From the IMG/VR virus record IMGVR_UViG_3300037847_001037, positions 1 through 34,393 of that record: a stretch of DNA of 34,393 bases; one strand, written 5' to 3'. The notes under the pieces are model-generated. The model did no database searches, had not been told where the DNA came from, and was given only the letters and a program-made list of their open reading frames with translations. Below are positions 30,586 to 34,393 of the stretch, one piece after another (the first letter of the stretch is position 1; every line of letters begins with the position of its first letter). Source of the stretch: a virus. Made by a program: the position numbers and the translations under genes.

Positions 30586-30614
30586 AAGCTAAAAGAATAC
30601 AAAAGATAAAATGA
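29845..30614 (+). CDS. Tail assembly chaperone, -1 frameshift product (gpGT-like, about 256 aa)
   Basis: After slipping at the T9 run (30353-30361) the -1 frame stays open for 84 codons to TGA 30612-30614, whose bases overlap the ATG of the next gene (30611). The new C-terminus contains FGRKWGWYQSIYAIAQGDLL and VTKLPVRQALTWLEFER, the WxWYxxIxxLAxGD-type pattern of phage tail chaperone extensions. The shared DNA encodes two different C-terminal halves. In lambda the equivalent gpG/gpGT ratio is set by such a slip. Confidence 0.75.
30352..30361 (+). other. -1 ribosomal slippery site (G TTT TTT TTT)
   Basis: Zero-frame codons are GTT TTT TTT TAT; the run of nine T lets both tRNAs re-pair in the -1 frame. 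The -1 frame continues open past it to the next gene start. Confidence 0.75.
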
Positions 30615-31078
30615 AAGAAATCTACGACTTACTAGACAAAATTAAAGACAGGTTAAGAGCCAATAATATAACCAATACAGTCACCTTTGGTGACATATTG
30701 GAGGTGGACCTTACCAAAACTACAATCTATCCACTAAGCCACCTTACAATCGGTAATGTGGTATTTGCCGATCATATAATGACGGCAGACATTAGTGTAT
30801 TGTCTATGGACATTGTAGATGTAAATAAGAACGAAAGTACTTACGACTCTTTCTATAGTAATGATAATTTACAAGATGTATTAAATACTCAATTGGCTGT
30901 TGTAAACGATTTACAGAGCCATTTAAGGCGCGGAAATCTGTTTGACAACAACGATCTTAAGGTAACTGGAAATGTCACAGCAGAACCGTTCCAAGACCGT
31001 TTTGAGAACCAATTAGCTGGATGGGGAGTTACGTTCTCTATTGAGATGCCTAATGATAATTTCGATACCTGTGAATAA
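30611..31078 (+). CDS. Probable tail terminator/completion protein (155 aa)
   Basis: An alpha/beta protein of the size of tail terminators, with an N-terminal helix (EIYDLLDKIKDRLRANNI), a central beta part, and an end GWGVTFSIEMPND like the last strand of such proteins. It begins in ATGA overlap with the frameshift product of the chaperone. Tail terminators cap the tube and join it to the head. Role inferred by size, fold impression and operon position. Confidence 0.55.
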   Translation: MKEIYDLLDKIKDRLRANNITNTVTFGDILEVDLTKTTIYPLSHLTIGNVVFADHIMTADISVLSMDIVDVNKNESTYDSFYSNDNLQDVLNTQLAVVNDLQSHLRRGNLFDNNDLKVTGNVTAEPFQDRFENQLAGWGVTFSIEMPNDNFDTCE

Positions 31079-31553
31079 GAATAATATTCGGGTTGTAATG
31101 GATAAGTATGGTCCTATTATAGAGAAAGCTATAAAGGATCAAATGGCTAATGATTCCGAGATGGAATATCCTAAAAGAAATGCTAGTGGTAGAACTGCTG
31201 CAAGTATAAAAGCAAAGACATTTGATGGAAGAGAAACTATTGGTATTGAAATAGCTGGAAGATATGGATTTAAGTTTTTACACACAGGTAGAAGGCCTGG
31301 TGCTAAACCTCCTCCGGTAAGTGTTATTGAAGACTGGATGATGAAAAAAGGCATAGCTCCAAAGTATGGGTCTATAAAGAAATCTGCTGGAACAATAGCA
31401 TTTTTCATAGGTAAGCACGGGTTTAAGGGTAGTAATATATTTGGTAAAGCTATGAATAAAGTAATAAAGCGTTTGCTACCTGAAACCTCAGAAGCTTATA
31501 TAAAAGATATTGAAGAACACATAAAGGAATCTACTAAGTATGCCCGAGGTTAA
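31053..31553 (+). CDS. Tail completion / minor tail protein, HK97 gp10-like (166 aa)
   Basis: Start chosen at ATG 31053, overlapping the preceding gene by 26 bp; ATG 31098 would avoid the overlap. Contains YGFKFLHTGRRPGAKPPP followed by VIEDWMMKKGIAPK, the pattern of HK97 gp10-type head-tail joining proteins. Basic, helical at both ends. Overlaps the next gene (31540) by 14 bp. Together with 30611 it forms the tail completion pair. Confidence 0.65.
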   Translation: MIISIPVNKNNIRVVMDKYGPIIEKAIKDQMANDSEMEYPKRNASGRTAASIKAKTFDGRETIGIEIAGRYGFKFLHTGRRPGAKPPPVSVIEDWMMKKGIAPKYGSIKKSAGTIAFFIGKHGFKGSNIFGKAMNKVIKRLLPETSEAYIKDIEEHIKESTKYARG

Positions 31554-32106
31554 AATAAACGTAAGGAGTCCGTTTCTGAAGAAATATCAAGCCTCTAATC
31601 TACATAGAGTAGATTTAGAAATTTTTATATACTCAGGAACTAAAACTACCGATAAGGGTACTTCTAAATATTATATAACTAAATATCCTGTGGAGGATAA
31701 TGATTATGTTATAGTAGACTTTGCTGAAATTGTAAGAGACTACATAAGTCCAAAATCAACCGCTCCATTAAACAGTAACAAAGATTATATAAAGTGGGTA
31801 CAAATAGAAGAGAGGGTTGTTCAGGAGTTTGTCCCTGACTGTTCTAATTTTACTGGATTTGCAGTTGCTCAAGACGGAACGATAACTGCTGCAACAAATA
31901 CAGCTTCTTATGATTTAACAGCTGTTACTTATGTAGATGTAGATGACCCTGGAACAGAAACAACACCCCCTTCATATAATGCGAACACCTCAGGAAGTCC
32001 TATAACTAGAACGGTTATATATAAATTTAGGATCCCTTCAGGATTTGCAGAATCGGAGTCTAAACAGAAAACCTGTACATTAACCGCTGATCAACCTTCA
32101 TCATAA
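31540..32106 (+). CDS. Tail structural protein, paralogue A (188 aa)
   Basis: Begins PEVKINVRSPFLKKY, then FIYSGTKTTDKGT and LNSNKDYIKWVQIEE. Its first ~95 residues align closely with the next gene (32106), showing tandem duplication. The remaining ~95 residues are Thr/Asp/Ser-rich beta structure. Position within the tail operon suggests a tail-tip or baseplate part. Its final codon abuts the next ATG. Confidence 0.65.
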   Translation: MPEVKINVRSPFLKKYQASNLHRVDLEIFIYSGTKTTDKGTSKYYITKYPVEDNDYVIVDFAEIVRDYISPKSTAPLNSNKDYIKWVQIEERVVQEFVPDCSNFTGFAVAQDGTITAATNTASYDLTAVTYVDVDDPGTETTPPSYNANTSGSPITRTVIYKFRIPSGFAESESKQKTCTLTADQPSS

Positions 32107-32393
32107 TGCCTGAAACTAAAATAAATACTAGAAGTCCATTTTTTGTAAAGTTCAGTCAATCGGGTATGACTAAGCTAACGTTGGATGTATATATATATTC
32201 AGGAACAAAAACAACAGATAAGGGAACTAGGATAACTAGAATAGTACAAAAACCTTTACCTGGTGATGAGTTTGTTATTCTTGAGTTATCTTCTATAATT
32301 AGGGATAAGCTAGAAGTAAATGCAACCACACCACTAAACAGCAATAAAGATTATATAAAATGGGTTCAATTAGAATCTACAATAACAACTTAA
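32106..32393 (+). CDS. Tail structural protein, paralogue B (95 aa)
   Basis: A short copy of the N-terminal domain of the 31540 gene (PETKINTRSPFFVKF, YIYSGTKTTDKGT, LNSNKDYIKWVQLE). It ends where the domain ends. It lies one base before the next gene, so a fused ancestor is possible. Likely a partner in the same tail structure. Confidence 0.65.
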   Translation: MPETKINTRSPFFVKFSQSGMTKLTLDVYIYSGTKTTDKGTRITRIVQKPLPGDEFVILELSSIIRDKLEVNATTPLNSNKDYIKWVQLESTITT

Positions 32394-32394
32394 T

Positions 32395-33153
32395 ATGGCA
32401 ACATCTTATTATTTAGCATTCGATGGATATGGTTTCTTTAACGAAGGCGCAAGCCCTCAGCTTAGCCGTCACGCATTAATATCATCTAACTATGTATATG
32501 TACCGGATGATACAGCAATAGAAATACCTTTCTATACAGAGGATGATATTGAAATAGTATATACTAGAGATGGTTCTCAAACTACTGTCGACTTGGCAAG
32601 TAATTTTGACAATACCGCAGCTAGTGCGGTTGAATATGTTACGTTTACACCTAATACTAATGACACTTCTTATGTTATAAATGTATACGATGACGGACAA
32701 ACAACACTGCTTAAAAGCATAAACTTAATACCCGTGTGTGAACCTAAGTTTACACCTATTAAATGTCAATTTATAAATAAGTTTGGTGTAATACAATGTA
32801 TGTATTTCTTCCTTAGGTCTAAAGAAAATTTAAGTATAGAAGACAATAGATATAAGAAAAATATTATTAATTCTAGTGCTGCTTATGATACTAGTGAAGG
32901 TCAGCATCAGAGATTTGATGTTGTTAGTCAAACCTCATTATCAGTAAACACCGGTTATGTAAACGAGGACTTTAATCAGACTATAGAGGAATTATTTTTA
33001 AGTGAAAATTGCTGGATTACTTTTGAAGGAAACGTGCTTTCTGCCGTTCCTTCATCGAAACAATTACAATATAAAACATCCTTAAACGACAAACTAATAA
33101 ATTATCAAGTGGTATTTGACTTTGCGTCAGATAAAATCAACACAGTTAGATGA
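32395..33153 (+). CDS. Virion structural protein, tail (252 aa)
   Basis: A beta-rich protein: YYLAFDGYGFFNEG and later FINKFGVIQCMYFFLRS and LINYQVVFDFASD. No enzymatic motif. Preceded by the paralogue pair and followed in ATGA overlap by the 785-aa tail gene. Probably forms part of the tail tip with its neighbours. The FINKFG core is one I associate with Bacteroidetes phage tail proteins. Confidence 0.6.
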   Translation: MATSYYLAFDGYGFFNEGASPQLSRHALISSNYVYVPDDTAIEIPFYTEDDIEIVYTRDGSQTTVDLASNFDNTAASAVEYVTFTPNTNDTSYVINVYDDGQTTLLKSINLIPVCEPKFTPIKCQFINKFGVIQCMYFFLRSKENLSIEDNRYKKNIINSSAAYDTSEGQHQRFDVVSQTSLSVNTGYVNEDFNQTIEELFLSENCWITFEGNVLSAVPSSKQLQYKTSLNDKLINYQVVFDFASDKINTVR

Positions 33154-34393
33154 GGCTAGAAGTACAATTATATGTTGTTGAATCTAATTCACACACTCAA
33201 ATCGACCTTTTCGATTATGAGGGGATTGAGCTTGTTCAAACAATTCAGGACGTAAAAGATATTAAGAAGGTCTTTACTGATTTTAGTAGAACATTTACAG
33301 TTCCAGCTAGTAAAATAAACAATACAGCATTTAAACACTTCTATAACCCAAATATAGGAAGGGATCAAAATCCGGATTTAAATTTAGCTTTTGATGCTAA
33401 AAGAAGAATTGATGCTGAAATACACTTAAACTATAGATTATTTAAGAAAGGCAGAATACAATTAGAATCTGCCAATATGAAAAATGGCAAAGCATATTCA
33501 TATTCTTTGACATTCTTTGGTGATACTATCAAAATGATAGATGATTTATCGGGCAGAACTTTAGACGAATTGAGTGAGCTTAGTGACATTTCATTTGATT
33601 TTACAGATGCTAATATGATATCTCTATTGCAGGATGCACAAGATATTGCCATAGGATCTACAACATATGTTGATTCATTATTAGTGCCGCTAATTACAAC
33701 AACGAAAGCTATAAAGTATGATTCAGCAGATTCTAGCAAAGAAAATAATGTATATCCTCACGCACAAAACAAAGGTATTCCTATAGATGAATTTAAGCCA
33801 GCTATAAGACTTCATACTATTGTTAAGGCAATAGAAGAACAGTTTCCTAATATATCTTTTATGTCAGGGACGGATACTGGCACTCACCCTAAAATACAGA
33901 TAGACAAGCATTTCTTTAGATCGACTTCAGATGGATTTTCGGATACTAACATTCCTTATTATAATCTCTTTGTTTGGTTAAATAAAGAAAAAGGCAGACT
34001 GATAGACCGAGATGAATTTGGACCAATACACTATAAATTTAGAAAGAATGACTTTACTGCTCCTGTTGGAGACACTGGTGAGCAAGGTCTGAGTGATACA
34101 TATCATCCTACCTTCTTAAACGGAAGGATGTTTATATATGATAAAACACAAGTAGAACACTACCTAGAGGTTAGAATAACACCTACAACAAAGAATGCTA
34201 AATATAACTTTATACTCAAAAAAGACAACGAAGAATATTATAGATTTGATAATTTAGTTGGAGACGAAATTCCTCTTGGAATAAATTTAGCAGGCACTCC
34301 GGATCAAGGCTTAGGATTACCTACCGGATATTATACTTTTCATATTGAAACATTTTCTGCAAATGATTTTTCTTTAGTTATTAAGCACAGAAA
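33150..34393 (+). CDS. Tail structural protein, N-terminal part (continues at window start)
   Basis: ATG 33150 overlaps the previous stop. The frame is open to the window end and continues in frame at base 1 to 1215 (about 785 aa). The N-terminus holds TIQDVKDIKKVFTDFSRTFT followed by VPASKINNTAFKHFYNPNI, a block I recall in tail/baseplate proteins of Bacteroidetes phages. It is probably the tail hub or baseplate component. The codons in 34293-34393 are duplicated at 1-101. Confidence 0.8.
   Translation, partial: MRLEVQLYVVESNSHTQIDLFDYEGIELVQTIQDVKDIKKVFTDFSRTFTVPASKINNTAFKHFYNPNIGRDQNPDLNLAFDAKRRIDAEIHLNYRLFKKGRIQLESANMKNGKAYSYSLTFFGDTIKMIDDLSGRTLDELSELSDISFDFTDANMISLLQDAQDIAIGSTTYVDSLLVPLITTTKAIKYDSADSSKENNVYPHAQNKGIPIDEFKPAIRLHTIVKAIEEQFPNISFMSGTDTGTHPKIQIDKHFFRSTSDGFSDTNIPYYNLFVWLNKEKGRLIDRDEFGPIHYKFRKNDFTAPVGDTGEQGLSDTYHPTFLNGRMFIYDKTQVEHYLEVRITPTTKNAKYNFILKKDNEEYYRFDNLVGDEIPLGINLAGTPDQGLGLPTGYYTFHIETFSANDFSLVIKHR
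34293..34393. repeat. Terminal redundancy, right copy (circular assembly overlap)
   Basis: Repeats bases 1-101 with a single difference (C at 34295 against T at 3). Counted once, the circle is about 34,292 bp. Confidence 0.93.

Noticed and set aside
316-33739. Reverse-strand ORFs of 60-129 codons across the window
   Set aside because: All lie opposite well-supported + strand genes, have no recognisable motifs and show the composition of antisense shadows. No gene on the - strand is supported.
1-34393. Temperate phage lifestyle (integrase, excisionase, CI-type repressor, att sites)
   Set aside because: No integrase, recombinase or repressor-type gene was recognised. The dyad sites near 17 kb alone are not enough.
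1-34393. tRNA genes and rRNA
   Set aside because: No cloverleaf with a TTC-loop and acceptor symmetry was noticed in any intergenic region, and these regions are short or explained otherwise.

Overview
The window is one near-complete copy of a circularly assembled phage genome. Its last 101 bases (34293-34393) repeat its first 101 with a single mismatch, so the unit length is about 34,292 bp, and one tail gene runs across the window ends (33150-34393 continuing at 1-1215). Every gene I can support is on the + strand. The DNA is AT-rich, starts are preceded by A-rich leaders rather than Shine-Dalgarno sequences, and three early-type promoters fit the Bacteroidetes pattern TTTG-N18-21-TAnnTT(T)G. 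The capsid, tail-tube, portal, connector and cysteine-rich virion proteins resemble, from memory, those of phages of marine Flavobacteriia. I infer a tailed dsDNA phage of a flavobacterium. No integrase, repressor or tRNA was seen, so a lytic lifestyle is likely.

Layout along the circle. 24.3-27.1 kb is the packaging block: small terminase, an intruding C5-cytosine methyltransferase with a second gene nested in another frame, and large terminase. 27.08-29.84 kb is an atypical island. It has four 15-bp iterons, a textbook Bacteroidetes promoter, seven small genes including a GP88-family protein, marked CGCG enrichment, a terminator, and a 450-bp non-coding tract with a 49-bp tandem repeat. 29.8-34.4 and 0-3.1 kb hold tail genes, starting with a tail assembly chaperone that carries a -1 frameshift site and ending with a probable tape measure. 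3.1-11.3 kb hold prohead protease, surface protein, scaffold, decoration protein, major capsid, tail tube, portal and connector. 11.3-15.2 kb hold tail-fibre and receptor-binding genes. 15.2-17.0 kb is the lysis cassette: membrane proteins, an M15 peptidase, a candidate spanin lipoprotein and a 3-TM holin.

17.0-17.7 kb is a regulatory zone around a second M15 peptidase copy that has lost two of three zinc ligands. 17.7-24.3 kb hold early genes: ERF annealing protein, an SSB-like protein, an AAA ATPase, RusA, a sigma-70-like factor, a MazG-like protein, a PD-(D/E)XK exonuclease, a stand-alone DnaA domain IV protein and small unknowns.

The main regulatory signal is a 15-bp element, AGTTATATTRRTATR, at the head of five morphogenesis units (protease, scaffold, portal unit, terminase, tail chaperone). 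In four copies its last three bases are the start codon. It has no shared -33 box and the phage encodes its own sigma-like factor, so these are good candidates for a phage-specific late promoter, possibly giving leaderless mRNAs. The nested gene in the methyltransferase, the dual-coded frameshift tail gene, the degenerate lysin paralogue with surrounding dyad sites, and the CGCG-rich island are the other points that most merit checking.
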